Below, piece after piece: positions 35,902-46,831 of a stretch of DNA of 64,000 nucleotides. The position numbers and the translations under genes are program-made. Source of the stretch: Clostridia bacterium (GTDB lineage: Bacteria; Bacillota; Clostridia; Oscillospirales; Acutalibacteraceae); contig JAFYOI010000003.1 in the NCBI GenBank assembly GCA_017560255.1, positions 1 through 64,000 on the forward strand, read 5' to 3'. Positions within the stretch are counted from its first letter, which is position 1. Each line of letters starts with the position of its first letter. The notes beneath the pieces were generated by a model. That model saw only the letters and a program-made list of their open reading frames with translations. It had not been told where the DNA came from and ran no database searches.

Positions 35902-36903
35902 ATGGAAAACGAAGTTAAGAAAAAGCGAGTTTTAAGCGCTGTACAGTCGAGCGGCACACCCACCCTGGGCAACTACCTCGGAGCGTTTAAAAACTGGAAA
36001 AACATGAGCGAGGAGTTCGACTGCGCATTTGCCGTTGCCGACCTTCACGCAATCACCGTAAGACAGGAGCCCGCAAAATTCAGAGCGAATACCCTTGGAA
36101 TGTATGCATTCTTGCTTGCAATCGGCATCGACCCGCAGAAAAGCCCCCTGTTTATCCAGAGCCACGTGCATCAGCACGCGGAACTTTCGTGGGTGCTCAA
36201 CTGTTACACACAGTTTGGCGAACTTTCAAGAATGACACAGTTCAAGGACAAAGCGGCTTCGCACGCCGACAACGTAAACCTCGGACTTTTTGCATATCCC
36301 ACACTTATGGCGGCTGACATTTTGCTCTACAACGCGGAACTTGTTCCCGTTGGTGACGACCAGCGCCAGCACCTTGAACTTGCACGAAATATTGCCGAGC
36401 GTTTCAACGGCGTATACGGCGATGTTTTCACCGTTCCCGAGGCGTATATTGCCAAGGCGGGAGCAAGAATCAAGTCTTTGCAGGAGCCGACGAAGAAGAT
36501 GAGCAAATCCGACCCGAATATCAATTCGTTCATTCTTCTTGACGATGCGCCCGACGTGATTGTACGCAAATTCAAGAGGGCGGTTACCGACAGCGAGGCT
36601 TGCGTGTGCTATGGCGAGGGCAAGGACGGCGTGAACAATCTTATTGATATTTACTCCTGCTGTACGGGCAAGACGAGGGACGAGATTGCGCTCGAATTTG
36701 AGGGCAAGGGCTACGGCGACTTCAAGATGGCGGTTGCTGAAGCGGTCGTTGAGGAACTTCGTCCGATTCAGGAGAGATTGGCGCAGTATAAGAGCGACAA
36801 GGCATATCTTGAGCAGTGCTATCGCGACGGCGCACAGAAAGCGTCCTACGTAGCGGAGAGGACTCTCAAAAAGGTTATGAAAAAAGTTGGATTTGTGCTG
36901 TAA
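35902..36903 (+). CDS. trpS: Tryptophan--tRNA ligase
   Basis: Class I synthetase that charges tRNA-Trp. 333 residues, normal. The HIGH-like motif appears as SGTPTLGNYLGA and the KMSKS loop is KKMSKSDPN. GDDQRQHLELARNIAERFN is the tryptophan/tRNA-acceptor region. GGAG lies before the ATG. There are only 12 bases between the aminotransferase stop and this start, so no T-box leader is possible. Confidence 0.97.
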   Translation: MENEVKKKRVLSAVQSSGTPTLGNYLGAFKNWKNMSEEFDCAFAVADLHAITVRQEPAKFRANTLGMYAFLLAIGIDPQKSPLFIQSHVHQHAELSWVLNCYTQFGELSRMTQFKDKAASHADNVNLGLFAYPTLMAADILLYNAELVPVGDDQRQHLELARNIAERFNGVYGDVFTVPEAYIAKAGARIKSLQEPTKKMSKSDPNINSFILLDDAPDVIVRKFKRAVTDSEACVCYGEGKDGVNNLIDIYSCCTGKTRDEIALEFEGKGYGDFKMAVAEAVVEELRPIQERLAQYKSDKAYLEQCYRDGAQKASYVAERTLKKVMKKVGFVL

Positions 36904-36959
36904 CGTTTAAATTTGGCATATTGGTGCGGCTTCGCAAACGGGAGTATATGGAGGACTAA

Positions 36960-37475
36960 ATGAAAAAGTATTTAGAAGTAGGGAAAATCGTTTCAACCCA
37001 CGGTATTGCGGGCGAAGTGCGTGTGCAGGCGTGGTGTGATGAGCCGTCTTTTCTTTTGAAATTCAAAAGACTCTATTTTGATGCTGAGGGTAAGCGCAGT
37101 ATCATCGTCCTTGGCGGCAGAGTACACGGCAACGTCGTTTTGTTGCGCCTTGACGGAGTTGAGAGCATCAACGCCGCCGCATTGCTTCGTGATAAGGTGC
37201 TTTTTATCGACCGTGCCGATGCGAAAATCAAAAAGGGCAGTTACTTTATTCAGGACCTCATCGGTTGCAAAGTCTATGATGCGGACAATGAGGAGAAGTT
37301 TTACGGCACGTTGACCGACGTTACCAAGACGGGCGCAAACGACGTCTGGCACGTAACGGATGAGGGCGGCAAGGAGTACCTTGTGCCGTCAATTCCCCAC
37401 GTTGTGATTGACGTTGACGTCGAAAAAGAGATTGTCCATATCCGTCCCCTTGGAGGAATTTTTGATGAAAATTAG
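36960..37475 (+). CDS. rimM: Ribosome maturation factor RimM
   Basis: Assembly factor for the 30S head that binds S19. 171 residues with the N-terminal RimM barrel (LEVGKIVSTHGIAGEVRV) and the C-terminal PRC-barrel (FIQDLIGCKVYDADNEE, EYLVPSIPHVVIDVD). GGAG lies 7 bases before the ATG. It overlaps the trmD start by 11 bases, the usual rimM-trmD pairing. Confidence 0.96.
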   Translation: MKKYLEVGKIVSTHGIAGEVRVQAWCDEPSFLLKFKRLYFDAEGKRSIIVLGGRVHGNVVLLRLDGVESINAAALLRDKVLFIDRADAKIKKGSYFIQDLIGCKVYDADNEEKFYGTLTDVTKTGANDVWHVTDEGGKEYLVPSIPHVVIDVDVEKEIVHIRPLGGIFDEN

Positions 37476-38187
37476 TATTATGACTCTTTTTCCCGAAATG
37501 TGCGAAACCGTGCTCAATGAAAGTGTCATCGGCAGGGCGCGCGCAAATGGCAAGGTGGAGATGGAGTGTCTTAATATCCGTGATTTTACAACCGATAAAC
37601 ACAACCGCGTGGACTTCGCCCCCTACGGCGGAGGCGGTGGAATGATTATGCAGTGCCAGCCGATTTATGATTGCTACAAGCATATCTGCGAGCGTGACGG
37701 CAAAAAACCGCATCTCATTTTTATGTCGCCGCAGGGTGCAGTGCTGACACAGCAGCGTGTTAAGGAATTAGCGCAACTTGACAGCATCGTACTGCTTTGC
37801 GGACATTACGAGGGTGTTGACGAGCGTGTGCTTGAGGAAATCGTTGATGAGGAAATCTCAATCGGTGACTACGTTCTGACCGGTGGAGAGTTGCCCGCGC
37901 TTGTGCTTGCCGATGCAATCGCACGTATGCAGGACGGGGTGCTTTCCGCGCAGGAAAACTTTATGCAGGAGAGTCACTATAGCGGACTTCTGGAGCATCC
38001 GCATTACACACGTCCGCCTGAATGGATGGGCAGGGAAGTGCCACCCGTGTTGCTTTCGGGAAATCACGCGGAAATCGACAAATGGCGCAGGGCTCAGGCG
38101 TATTCGCGCACAATGGAGCGCCGCCCCGATATGATGGAGAAATACAGCGGCGGAGAAATCGTTCTCCCGCGAAAGAAAAAAGATTAA
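37465..38187 (+). CDS. trmD: tRNA (guanine37-N1)-methyltransferase TrmD
   Basis: Essential SPOUT methyltransferase that prevents +1 frameshifting. It starts MKISIMTLFPEMCETVL, with the knot region LLCGHYEGVDERVLEEI and SIGDYVLTGGELPAL, and ends in the typical basic tail. 240 residues from ATG 37465, with GGAGG 8 bases upstream inside rimM; a longer frame from 37408 is only rimM shadow. Confidence 0.97.
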   Translation: MKISIMTLFPEMCETVLNESVIGRARANGKVEMECLNIRDFTTDKHNRVDFAPYGGGGGMIMQCQPIYDCYKHICERDGKKPHLIFMSPQGAVLTQQRVKELAQLDSIVLLCGHYEGVDERVLEEIVDEEISIGDYVLTGGELPALVLADAIARMQDGVLSAQENFMQESHYSGLLEHPHYTRPPEWMGREVPPVLLSGNHAEIDKWRRAQAYSRTMERRPDMMEKYSGGEIVLPRKKKD

Positions 38188-38298
38188 TTTTTGTGAATTT
38201 TATTTGTCAAAAATGAACAAAAACTCCCTGCGACAATAAGGGGGTTTTGGAAACCAAGCCGAAAAGTTTGTATAAAATATTACAATCGTCAAAATTCG

Positions 38299-38327
38299 TT
38301 GACTTAATAAGGTTTTGAGATTATAAT
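38299..38327 (+). promoter_or_regulatory. SigA-type promoter of the HPr gene
   Basis: TTGACT (38299-38304), 17-base spacer, TATAAT (38322-38327), about 50 bases before the start codon. Confidence 0.85.
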
Positions 38328-38377
38328 ACTATTAATTAACTGTTGATTTATCAAGGGTTTGGCAGGAGGAGAAAATT

Positions 38378-38641
38378 ATGTTTTTGAAGGATGTAACAGT
38401 CAGAAATCAGGTGGGTCTGCATTCCCGTCCCGCAACGTTCTTTATCCAGAAGGCTAACGAGTTCAAGTCTTCCATCTGGGTGGAGAGAGATGAGCGCCGC
38501 GTAAACGCAAAGAGTTTGCTTGGCGTACTTTCACTTGGCATTATGGGCGGCACAACAATCCGTATCATCGCTGACGGCTCCGACGAGCAGGCTGCCGTTG
38601 AAGCGCTTGTTAAACTTGTAGACTCCGGCTTCTCCGACTAA
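38378..38641 (+). CDS. ptsH: HPr phosphocarrier protein
   Basis: 87-residue HPr of the sugar phosphotransferase system. The phosphoryl-carrying His15 is in GLHSRPATFF, and the regulatory Ser46 is in NAKSLLGVLSLGI, so both PEP-dependent transfer and HPr-kinase control are possible. It stands alone, with its own strong promoter and terminator and no ptsI beside it, which is common in Clostridia. GGAGG lies before the ATG. Confidence 0.94.
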   Translation: MFLKDVTVRNQVGLHSRPATFFIQKANEFKSSIWVERDERRVNAKSLLGVLSLGIMGGTTIRIIADGSDEQAAVEALVKLVDSGFSD

Positions 38642-38664
38642 TTAATAACTCGCATCTTATATTA

Positions 38665-38699
38665 CGGGCGACCGCGACTTGCGGCCGCCCGTTTTTTTT
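38665..38699 (+). terminator. Terminator after ptsH
   Basis: CGGGCGACCGC (38665-38675) pairs with GCGGCCGCCCG (38681-38691), then TTTTTTTT. Confidence 0.92.
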
Positions 38700-38771
38700 G
38701 TATAACGAAAACCACGCGATAGTCGCGTGGTTAAAAATAGGTTAACCGTTGGGCGTTTTTGTGCGTCGCTC
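38694..38771. repeat. Left inverted repeat flanking the heat-shock operon
   Basis: Begins TTTTTTGTATAACGAAAACC and includes the hairpin CCACGCGA-TAG-TCGCGTGG and GGTTAACCG. Its first 55 bases match the reverse complement of 43762-43816 at 52 positions without gaps, and the match continues weakly inward as GTTTTTGTGNGTCGCTC. Confidence 0.85.
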
Positions 38772-38830
38772 GTCCGCCTGATTTTGCACGTATTTGTGCG
38801 GACAACCGATGGTTGCCCATACGAAATTCG
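38772..38830. repeat. GTCCGCCTGATTTTGCACG repeat module
   Basis: Contains CGTCCGCCTGATTTTGCACG followed by GCGGACAACCGATGGTTGCC. The same pair of blocks is at about 47848-47892, and part of it at about 45668-45700. Confidence 0.75.
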
Positions 38831-38885
38831 TTTTTGATTGCGGGGAAAACTAAAATCTTCCCGTAAAAATTTTCCTGTAAAACCC

Positions 38886-38914
38886 TTGACAACCGCAGAA
38901 TATGGCTGTAAAAT
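38886..38914 (+). promoter_or_regulatory. SigA-type promoter of the hrcA operon
   Basis: TTGACA (38886-38891), 17-base spacer, TAAAAT (38909-38914), directly followed by the CIRCE operator. Confidence 0.9.
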
Positions 38915-38922
38915 GGTAAATA

Positions 38923-38949
38923 TTAGCACTCGGACGGTTAGAGTGCTAA
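38923..38949. promoter_or_regulatory. CIRCE operator
   Basis: TTAGCACTC (38923-38931), nine-base spacer, GAGTGCTAA (38941-38949): a perfect CIRCE element, the binding site of HrcA. It lies just downstream of the -10 region, so HrcA represses its own operon here. Confidence 0.97.
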
Positions 38950-38976
38950 CTTGCTAAAAGAAAGGAGGCGGCGGGT

Positions 38977-39996
38977 ATGGAACTTTCGGAGAGAAAGAGA
39001 AGAATACTTGTTGCGATAATTGAAAAGTACATCGCGCATGGCGAACCCGTCGGCTCAAAAACGCTTTGTCAGGCTTTTGATAACAAGGTTTCGTCTGCGA
39101 CAATCCGTAACGATATGGCGGAACTTGCACAACTCGGATTTCTTGAGCAACCGCACGCGTCTGCGGGCAGAATCCCGTCGCAGCAGGGGTACAGATATTA
39201 CGTTGATACGCTTATGAACAAGCGAGTGCTCAGTGAGAGCGAACAAAGGGCAATCAAGTCGATGCTTTCTTATCGCTCGGGCGACCCGGAACAACTGCTT
39301 GAGGAAGCGTCGAGCGTGTTGGCGCAACTTACGAAATGCGCGACAATTGCAACGACTCTTGTTGATGAGGAAGCAACGATTTCAAAGGTTGAACTTGTAA
39401 CCCTTGGACAGACGACGGCAATTCTGGTTGTCGTAACGTCAAAGGGTATTATTAAAAACCGTGTTTGCCGTCTTGATTATCCGTTGACCGATAAGTTGAT
39501 TACCGCTTTTTACGAAGTTGTACGGTCAAACTTCATCGGCGCGGCAATAAATTCAGTAAGCACCGTTACTTTGCAGAACCTTGTCGCATCGCTTGGCGAC
39601 AGAGCGCTTATGCTCAGCCCGCTCATCATAACGCTGGCGGAGATTGTTCACGAGATTTCGGAGATTGACATTGTTCTTGAAGGGCAGTCGAATCTGCTGA
39701 ATATCGGCTCGGCGGCAAACGCGCAGGAGTTGCTCGAATTCCTGTCCCGCCGTGAGATGCTCAAAAGGATAGTCAATGAGCAGAAGCACAGACTGAACGT
39801 AGTAATCGGTCAGGAAAATCCCCACAAGGAACTCAAAAATTCAAGCGTTATCATCGCGCGTTACAAAATTGACGGTTGCGATGCGGGGGCGCTGGGAATA
39901 ATAGGCTCGACGAGGATTGACTATGCGAGTCTGATACCAAGTATAGAATATCTGACGGGGCTGGTAAGCAGTCTGCTGTCCGATGCAATAGAGTAG
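38977..39996 (+). CDS. hrcA: Heat-inducible transcription repressor HrcA
   Basis: Repressor of class I heat-shock genes, acting at CIRCE and needing GroEL for folding. 339 residues. The N-terminal winged helix (MELSERKRRILVAIIEKYI, VSSATIRNDMAELAQLGFLE) is followed by HASAGRIPSQQGYRYYVD, a hallmark of HrcA, and the C-terminal dimer domain (GLVSSLLSDAIE). GGAGG lies before the ATG. Confidence 0.97.
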   Translation: MELSERKRRILVAIIEKYIAHGEPVGSKTLCQAFDNKVSSATIRNDMAELAQLGFLEQPHASAGRIPSQQGYRYYVDTLMNKRVLSESEQRAIKSMLSYRSGDPEQLLEEASSVLAQLTKCATIATTLVDEEATISKVELVTLGQTTAILVVVTSKGIIKNRVCRLDYPLTDKLITAFYEVVRSNFIGAAINSVSTVTLQNLVASLGDRALMLSPLIITLAEIVHEISEIDIVLEGQSNLLNIGSAANAQELLEFLSRREMLKRIVNEQKHRLNVVIGQENPHKELKNSSVIIARYKIDGCDAGALGIIGSTRIDYASLIPSIEYLTGLVSSLLSDAIE

Positions 39997-40006
39997 GAGG
40001 ATAATG

Positions 40007-40510
40007 ATGGAAGAAAAGAAAGACGAAATCTGCACAGAGCAGACGGAAGACACCGCGGCCGAGCCGATAAGCGAGATTGATGCAATTAAAAACGAACTCA
40101 ACGACACAAAGCAACAACTTTTGCGTATGGCGGCGGATTATGATAACTTCCGTAAGCGCTCACGACGTGAGCAGGAAACGACGTTCACCAATGCAAAGGT
40201 GTACGTTATGAAAGAGATTCTGCCCGTAATCGACAACTTCGAACGTGCCGCACAGAGCGAGCAGACAAACGTTGAAGATTATAAAAAGGGAATCGATATG
40301 ATTTTTGAGCAGTTGATGCAGACAATTGCAAAACTTGGGGTTGAATCGTTTGGCGAGGCGGGTGACGCCTTTGACCCGAACTTCCACAATGCAGTGATGC
40401 ATATTGAGGACGACTCCCTCGGTGAGAACGTTATTTCAAAAGTTTTCCAGAAAGGCTATAAAATCGGCGATACCGTTGTAAGACACGCGATGGTAGAAAC
40501 CGCTAACTAA
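40007..40510 (+). CDS. grpE: Nucleotide exchange factor GrpE
   Basis: ADP-release factor for DnaK. Acidic N-terminus, long dimerising coiled coil (about residues 25-85, with LLRMAADYDNFRKRSRREQE) and a C-terminal beta-wing ending KGYKIGDTVVRHAMVE. Two ATGs occur at 40004 and 40007; GGAGG (39996-40000) is 3 bases from the first and 6 from the second, so I prefer 40007. Confidence 0.96.
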   Translation: MEEKKDEICTEQTEDTAAEPISEIDAIKNELNDTKQQLLRMAADYDNFRKRSRREQETTFTNAKVYVMKEILPVIDNFERAAQSEQTNVEDYKKGIDMIFEQLMQTIAKLGVESFGEAGDAFDPNFHNAVMHIEDDSLGENVISKVFQKGYKIGDTVVRHAMVETAN

Positions 40511-40520
40511 ATAAAAATAA

Positions 40521-42380
<1,860 letters not shown>

Positions 42381-42448
42381 TAACCGTATAAATTATCAGA
42401 CGGCAGTCCTGCGACTGCCGTCCATAATGTTGATGGGAGAATACAGAC

Positions 42449-43600
42449 TTGGCTGATAAAAGAGATTATTACGAGGTGCTCGGAGTTGACAAGAGCGCTT
42501 CCGACGATGAAATAAAAAAGGCATACCGAAAACTTGCCAAGAAATACCACCCCGACCTCAATCCCGACGATAAACAGGCGGAAGCAAACTTCAAAGAGGT
42601 AAACGAAGCGTATGAGGTTTTGTCAAACTCTGAGAAGAAAGCGAAGTACGACCAGTTCGGCCACGCGGGCGTTGACCCCAATTTCGGCGCGGGCGGTGGC
42701 GGATACGGCGGCGGATTTTCCGATTTCGGCGATATTGGCGACATTTTCAGCAGTTTCTTTGGCGGCGGCTTCGGTGGCGGCGCGCAGAGAAGCAATCCCA
42801 ACGCTCCGCAGAGGGGCAGGGATGTTACCGTTTCCGTTACGATTTCGTTTGAGGAGGCGGCAAAGGGCTGCACAAAGACAATCAATTTTCCGCATATTGA
42901 AAACTGTTCCACCTGTGGCGGTAGCGGCGCGGCAAAGGGCAGTGAGGTTGAAACTTGCCCCGTTTGTCACGGACAGGGTAGCGTAAGAGTTCAGCAGAGG
43001 TCGCTTTTTGGTATTACCGAAACCTACAAAACCTGTGACCGTTGTCGTGGTAAAGGCAAGACGGTCAAGAATCCTTGCGGTGATTGCAGTGGTACGGGCA
43101 GAGTTCGTAAGAATAAGAAACTTGATATAAAAATTCCTGCGGGAATTGACGATGGGCAGATGCTCTCATTGTCAGGTCAGGGTGATTGCGGTGTAAACGG
43201 CGGTCCTGCGGGTGCATTAAGAGTTTCTGTCAGAGTCCGTCCGCACCCGTTGTTTGAGCGCGACGGCTACGACGTGTGGCTCGATTTCCCCGTAACGTTT
43301 GCTCAGGCGGCACTCGGTGCGGAGATTACAGTGCCGACGATTGACGGAAAGGTAAGTTATAACCTTCACGACGGCGCACAACCGGGCGATGTGTTCAAAC
43401 TCAAGGGTAGGGGAATTCAGAAACTCAACGGAAGCGGTAAGGGTGATCAGTACGTGCGCGTAACCGTTGAAGTGCCGAAAAATCTCAATTCAAAGCAAAA
43501 AGAATTATTGCGTGAATTTGAGGAAGCAAGCGGCGACAAGAATTACCAGAAGCGAAAGAGTTTCTTTGACAAAATCAAGGATACGTTTTCGGGTAAATAA
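42449..43600 (+). CDS. dnaJ: Chaperone protein DnaJ (Hsp40, type I)
   Basis: Co-chaperone that stimulates DnaK ATPase. 383 residues: J domain with HPD ([10 protein letters not shown]), Gly/Phe-rich region (about residues 70-115), four zinc-finger repeats ([32 protein letters not shown]) and two C-terminal client-binding domains. It uses a TTG start, with GGGAG 9 bases upstream; no in-frame ATG lies near. Confidence 0.97.
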   Translation: MADKRDYYEVLGVDKSASDDEIKKAYRKLAKKYHPDLNPDDKQAEANFKEVNEAYEVLSNSEKKAKYDQFGHAGVDPNFGAGGGGYGGGFSDFGDIGDIFSSFFGGGFGGGAQRSNPNAPQRGRDVTVSVTISFEEAAKGCTKTINFPHIENCSTCGGSGAAKGSEVETCPVCHGQGSVRVQQRSLFGITETYKTCDRCRGKGKTVKNPCGDCSGTGRVRKNKKLDIKIPAGIDDGQMLSLSGQGDCGVNGGPAGALRVSVRVRPHPLFERDGYDVWLDFPVTFAQAALGAEITVPTIDGKVSYNLHDGAQPGDVFKLKGRGIQKLNGSGKGDQYVRVTVEVPKNLNSKQKELLREFEEASGDKNYQKRKSFFDKIKDTFSGK

Positions 43601-43614
43601 TACAAAATAAATAT

Positions 43615-43640
43615 CCACCCGCATAGCGGGTGGTTTTTTA
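43615..43640 (+). terminator. Terminator after dnaJ
   Basis: CCACCCGC (43615-43622) and GCGGGTGG (43626-43633) with a three-base loop, then TTTTTT. Confidence 0.92.
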
Positions 43641-43684
43641 TTTTTGGACATAGCCTAATAATATCGGCGGTGCACGAGCCGCTT

Positions 43685-43816
43685 TTTATTGGTCTGCCCT
43701 TTCTTTTCGCCCACACAAGAAAGGGCATGCCCGTCGCGGCATGAGCGACACACAAAAACATCGGTTAACCTCTTTTGAACCCCGCGACTATCGCGTGGTT
43801 TTCGTTATACAAAAAA
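43685..43816. repeat. Right inverted repeat flanking the heat-shock operon plus CCCTTTCTTTTCGCCC module
   Basis: 43762-43816 is the inverse of 38694-38748 (52 of 55 bases). Inward of it, GCCCGTCGCGGCATGAGCGAC and CCCTTTCTTTTCGCCCACAC recur as an inverse copy at about 47170-47240. Confidence 0.85.
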
Positions 43817-43871
43817 GGGGCTCTGACAGGCATTAAACCTGCAGACCCCCTTAATTTATACGGTTTTGTTT

Positions 43872-44444
43872 TTAGCCGAGCGGAATTACTGTTTTGCCGT
43901 ACTCAGCGTTGAGAATTTGACCTACGGAGTTGTAGATTGCGGAAAGGCCGCAGAAGATACCAACAATGCCCGCAATTGTTTTGATTACGTGGATTTCTGT
44001 GAAATCAGCGATTGCAAGCAAGAAGAACAATACTGTGAGAGAACCGAAAACAACCTGAGTTGCGCGGTTGTGCTTGAGTGTTCCGATGAACATAAACAAG
44101 GTGAAGATACCCCAAAGGAGCAAGTACCAAGCGAGAGAGAACGCGTCAACGTTGTTTACAGCAGCACCGAACGGATTAGTCCAGATAAGAACGAGTGACC
44201 ACCAGAAAAGTCCGTAAGCGGTGAATGCGGTACCGCCGAAAGTATTACCCTGGCAAAGTTCTCTGATTCCTGCGATAATCTGTGCAAGTCCGCCGAGCGC
44301 AACGCCCATAGCGACGATTACAACGGACAAACCCTCAATAATTCCTGCATTGTGAAGGTTGAGCAATACGGTTGTCATACCGAAAGCAAGCAATCCCAAC
44401 GGACCGGGATTTGCATGAGTGTTCTGTTTAATTTCATTAGACAT
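43872..44444 (-). CDS. satP: Acetate uptake transporter, SatP/YaaH family
   Basis: A 190-residue membrane protein with six helices of the GPR1/FUN34/YaaH family, which move acetate and succinate. The signature NPGPLGLLAFGMTTVLLNL lies at the start, and LFWWSLVLIWTNPFG in the middle corresponds to the family's central helices. ATG 44444 has GGAGG 8 bases upstream; a longer frame to 44519 covers the promoter. It is a single-gene unit with its own promoter. Confidence 0.93.
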   Translation of the reverse strand: MSNEIKQNTHANPGPLGLLAFGMTTVLLNLHNAGIIEGLSVVIVAMGVALGGLAQIIAGIRELCQGNTFGGTAFTAYGLFWWSLVLIWTNPFGAAVNNVDAFSLAWYLLLWGIFTLFMFIGTLKHNRATQVVFGSLTVLFFLLAIADFTEIHVIKTIAGIVGIFCGLSAIYNSVGQILNAEYGKTVIPLG

Positions 44445-44490
44445 TTTAAATTCCTCCTGTTTTTCCTTTTTTTGACAAAAGCCGAAAGTT

Positions 44491-44519
44491 ATTATACAGA
44501 CAAGAGGAAAAAATTGCAA
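44491..44519 (-). promoter_or_regulatory. SigA-type promoter of satP
   Basis: On the minus strand TTGCAA (44519-44514), 17-base spacer, TATAAT (44496-44491), about 46 bases before the start. Confidence 0.75.
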
Positions 44520-44541
44520 GCATTTTATATAAATTCGCGTA

Positions 44542-45132
44542 TTATTCTTTGGTTACGTCTGTTTCTGTAATCTCCTCAAGCGGAAGTTCGGGCGCGGATT
44601 CTTTCTTTTTCAGGTGAAGTGTGCGTAAAATTTTATACATTCTCTCACGCGGCAAAAGCCAACTGACAACGAGGGCGATGAGCACACCGATGCCTGTATC
44701 GACAATTCGGTTTATGGAATAGGAAATGTAGGTTTCAACAGGGGTGTTGAAAAGCACGATGCATAGCACCACTCCGCCCGGTTGCACCGCTCCGACCCAG
44801 AACAAGCGGCTGATGAGAATAAGCAATACAACGCCCACAAAAACAAATGCGAGCATAAGCGGACGGGTTTTGCCGTCAGGGTAAATCATAATGTAGAGTC
44901 GAAAAAGACCCATACCGAGCAAACCGCCGATTATCGTGCCGAAAAATCGGTTGCCGCCGTTGAGTTTGGAGTTGTCCATACTTGTGCCCGTGCCGAAAAC
45001 CGCGCCTATGCAGGCGAAGGTCGGGTTTCTGCCGACCAGAAGATATACGAGCGCAACTATGGTTGTCGCAATCGCAGTTTTTATGTTCTGCTGACCGATT
45101 TTAAATCGGCGCATTTTTTCTTTGTTATCCAT
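44542..45132 (-). CDS. FUSC-family (aromatic acid exporter-like) membrane protein
   Basis: 196 residues. A short cytoplasmic start, four hydrophobic helices and a charged cytoplasmic tail (LHLKKKESAPELPLEEITET). The segment IKTAIATTIVALVYLLVGRN plus ACIGAVFGTGTSMDNSKLNG and GGNRFFGTIIGGLLGMGLFR matches the ArAE/FUSC half-size group (YgaE-like) common in Firmicutes. Substrate unknown. ATG 45132 has AGGTGA 7 bases upstream; an upstream frame to 45183 is less likely. Confidence 0.87.
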   Translation of the reverse strand: MDNKEKMRRFKIGQQNIKTAIATTIVALVYLLVGRNPTFACIGAVFGTGTSMDNSKLNGGNRFFGTIIGGLLGMGLFRLYIMIYPDGKTRPLMLAFVFVGVVLLILISRLFWVGAVQPGGVVLCIVLFNTPVETYISYSINRIVDTGIGVLIALVVSWLLPRERMYKILRTLHLKKKESAPELPLEEITETDVTKE

Positions 45133-45257
45133 TAGCCGTTCACCTTTTTTCATACCGTCAGAAATTCGTATACATTGTATCAAACAAAATATATAAAATC
45201 AAGAAAATAATAGGATGGTTTTGACGGTGAATAAAACTAAAATCTTGCGTTTCGTCC

Positions 45258-45488
45258 GTGTCATCCTGAGTGGAGCGAAGCGGAATCGCACTTTTTCGTT
45301 GATGTCATCCTGAGCGCAGTCGAAATCCGAGCAAAGCGAGGATCAAATGGCGCATAGCGGCATTTGGGATCCCGAACGAAAAAGTGGAGGGGTAACCGAG
45401 CGGGGTCTCGAATGAAATGTGAGATCCCGATGCTCCGCATCGCCCTGCGGGTTCGACTTCGGGCTACCGCCCTACGCTCAGGATGACA
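45258..45488. repeat. GTCATCCTGAGC-type palindromic repeat, copy 4 (double left end)
   Basis: GTGTCATCCTGAGTGGAGCG at 45258 and a second left end TGTCATCCTGAGCGCAGTCG near 45302, then the standard interior and CGCTCAGGATGACA at the right. The two left ends suggest one copy landed in another. Confidence 0.88.
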
Positions 45489-45496
45489 ACTGGAAC

Positions 45497-45624
45497 GAAA
45501 TGATGTCCGTCCTCACAGACGGATGATGCACCTGCGGGATGAGGAATGATGTATGCCTTCGGCATGTTGAGGTGGCTTTGCAGAGCAAAGCAATATAGAT
45601 TTTTTAATAAAAATTCAAATCTTT
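45497..45624. repeat. ATGATGTCCGTCC composite palindromic element, copy A
   Basis: GTCCGTCCTCACAGACGGAT hairpin, ATGCACCTGCGGGATGAGG, ATGTATGCCTTCGGCATGTTG hairpin, GGCTTTGCAGAGCAAAGC hairpin, then AATATAGATTTTTTAATAAA. About 90% identical to copy B at 47014-47147. Confidence 0.88.
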
Positions 45625-45725
45625 ACGTAGGGGGCGGCGTCCTCGACGACCCGTTTAATTTTGCAGAAATTTCCGACGGACAACCGATGGTTGCCCCTAT
45701 GAAATTCACTTTTAAATTAAAAAAA

Positions 45726-45754
45726 TCAGCGGCAAGGGATACCCTTGCCGCTGA
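45726..45754 (-). terminator. Terminator after rubrerythrin
   Basis: TCAGCGGCAAGGG (45726-45738) and CCCTTGCCGCTGA (45742-45754); a T-run follows on the minus strand. Confidence 0.9.
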
Positions 45755-45816
45755 AGTTTATAATTGGAGAATCTTGATGAAAAAAGACGTTATAATCTTA
45801 CTTTATGTTTTAAATC

Positions 45817-46362
45817 TTACTTACCGAAGTAACGGTTGAGCAAGCCCTCAAAAGCCTTGCCGTGACGAGCCTCGTCGCGTGCCATCTCGTGAACTGTGTC
45901 GTGGATTGCATCGAGATTGTACTGCTTTGCAAGTTTTGCAAGTTCTGTCTTACCCTGTGTTGCGCCGTTTTCAGCCTCAACTCTCATTTCGAGATTCTTC
46001 TTTGTGGAGTCTGTTACAACTTCGCCGAGGAGTTCAGCAAACTTGGAAGCGTGCTCTGCCTCTTCGTAAGCCGCCTTCTCCCAGTAAAGACCGATTTCGG
46101 GGTAACCCTCTCTATGAGCAACTCTTGCCATTGCAAGATACATACCAACCTCTGTGCATTCGCCCATAAAATTCATTCTGAGACCTTCTATAATTTCTTC
46201 GGGAGCGCCCTGTGCAACGCCTACAACGTGCTCTGATGCCCAAGTTCTCTCTCCGCCCTGCTCAACAAACTTATCAGCCGGAGCATTACAGATAGGGCAC
46301 TTTTCGGGTGCGGAATCTCCCTCATGAACATAACCACATACTGAACATACAAACTTTTTCAT
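45817..46362 (-). CDS. Rubrerythrin with N-terminal rubredoxin domain (reverse rubrerythrin)
   Basis: Peroxide-reducing di-iron protein, 181 residues. The rubredoxin-like FeS4 domain comes first ([10 protein letters not shown] and CPICNAP), then the four-helix ferritin-like domain with the metal ligands ([44 protein letters not shown]). This reversed order is typical of anaerobic Clostridia, where the protein is part of an NADH peroxidase system. AGGAGG lies before the ATG. The Fur-family gene is 72 bases upstream on the same strand. Confidence 0.95.
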   Translation of the reverse strand: MKKFVCSVCGYVHEGDSAPEKCPICNAPADKFVEQGGERTWASEHVVGVAQGAPEEIIEGLRMNFMGECTEVGMYLAMARVAHREGYPEIGLYWEKAAYEEAEHASKFAELLGEVVTDSTKKNLEMRVEAENGATQGKTELAKLAKQYNLDAIHDTVHEMARDEARHGKAFEGLLNRYFGK

Positions 46363-46434
46363 ACTTTTTTCCTCCTGAAATTTAATTTAATTTTTATTAT
46401 TTTTGTTTATTGCAAATGCTTTCGCATTCGGTTG

Positions 46435-46830
46435 CTAATTTTTCCTGCTCTGACATTCACGGCAGATACCGTAGAATATCAGACGCTGATAGGTGACTGT
46501 GCCGATATTGTCAATCTCCATCGCTGTCTTTTCTGTGAGAGGGTCGACACTGAAAATATCGTAAATCCTGTTGCACTCGGTACAGAAGAAGTGGCTGTGC
46601 GACGAAATGTCGCCGTCGAAGTGTTCTTCCCCCGGAGTTTGCAAACGGACTATCTCACCCTTATTGGCGAGCATTGAAAGGTTGCGGTAAACGGTGGCAA
46701 GGCTCAGAGCGGGAATTTCGGGTTTGAGCGAGAAGAAAACGTCCTGTGCTGTCGGATGGTCCTTTCGTCCCCTTAGGTTTGCCAGTATGGCGTCCCTTTG
46801 TTTGCTGTGTCTTTCCATCATATTGTTCAT
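46435..46830 (-). CDS. Fur-family transcriptional regulator (PerR/Fur type)
   Basis: Metal-dependent repressor, 131 residues. Winged helix (QRDAILANLRGRKDHPTAQD, LSLATVYRNLSMLANKGEI), a His/Asp-rich regulatory site (HFDGDISSHSHFFC) and two CxxC zinc motifs (CTEC, CREC). Next to rubrerythrin, a peroxide regulator (PerR) role is likely, but the operator before it looks like a Fur box. Start between 46830 (ATG), 46821 and 46818 is open: the ribosome site GGAGAG is separated from all three by a hairpin (see findings). Confidence 0.92.
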   Translation of the reverse strand: MNNMMERHSKQRDAILANLRGRKDHPTAQDVFFSLKPEIPALSLATVYRNLSMLANKGEIVRLQTPGEEHFDGDISSHSHFFCTECNRIYDIFSVDPLTEKTAMEIDNIGTVTYQRLIFYGICRECQSRKN

Positions 46831-46831
46831 C

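Larger units (their letters stand above)
45133..45725. other. Repeat-filled gap between divergent regions
   Basis: No gene is visible. From left to right it holds a GTCATCCTGAGC-type repeat (45258-45488), the ATGATGTCCGTCC element (45497-45624), a GGCGGCGTCCTCGACG module (about 45629-45655) and GACGGACAACCGATGGTTGCC (about 45683-45703). Confidence 0.85.
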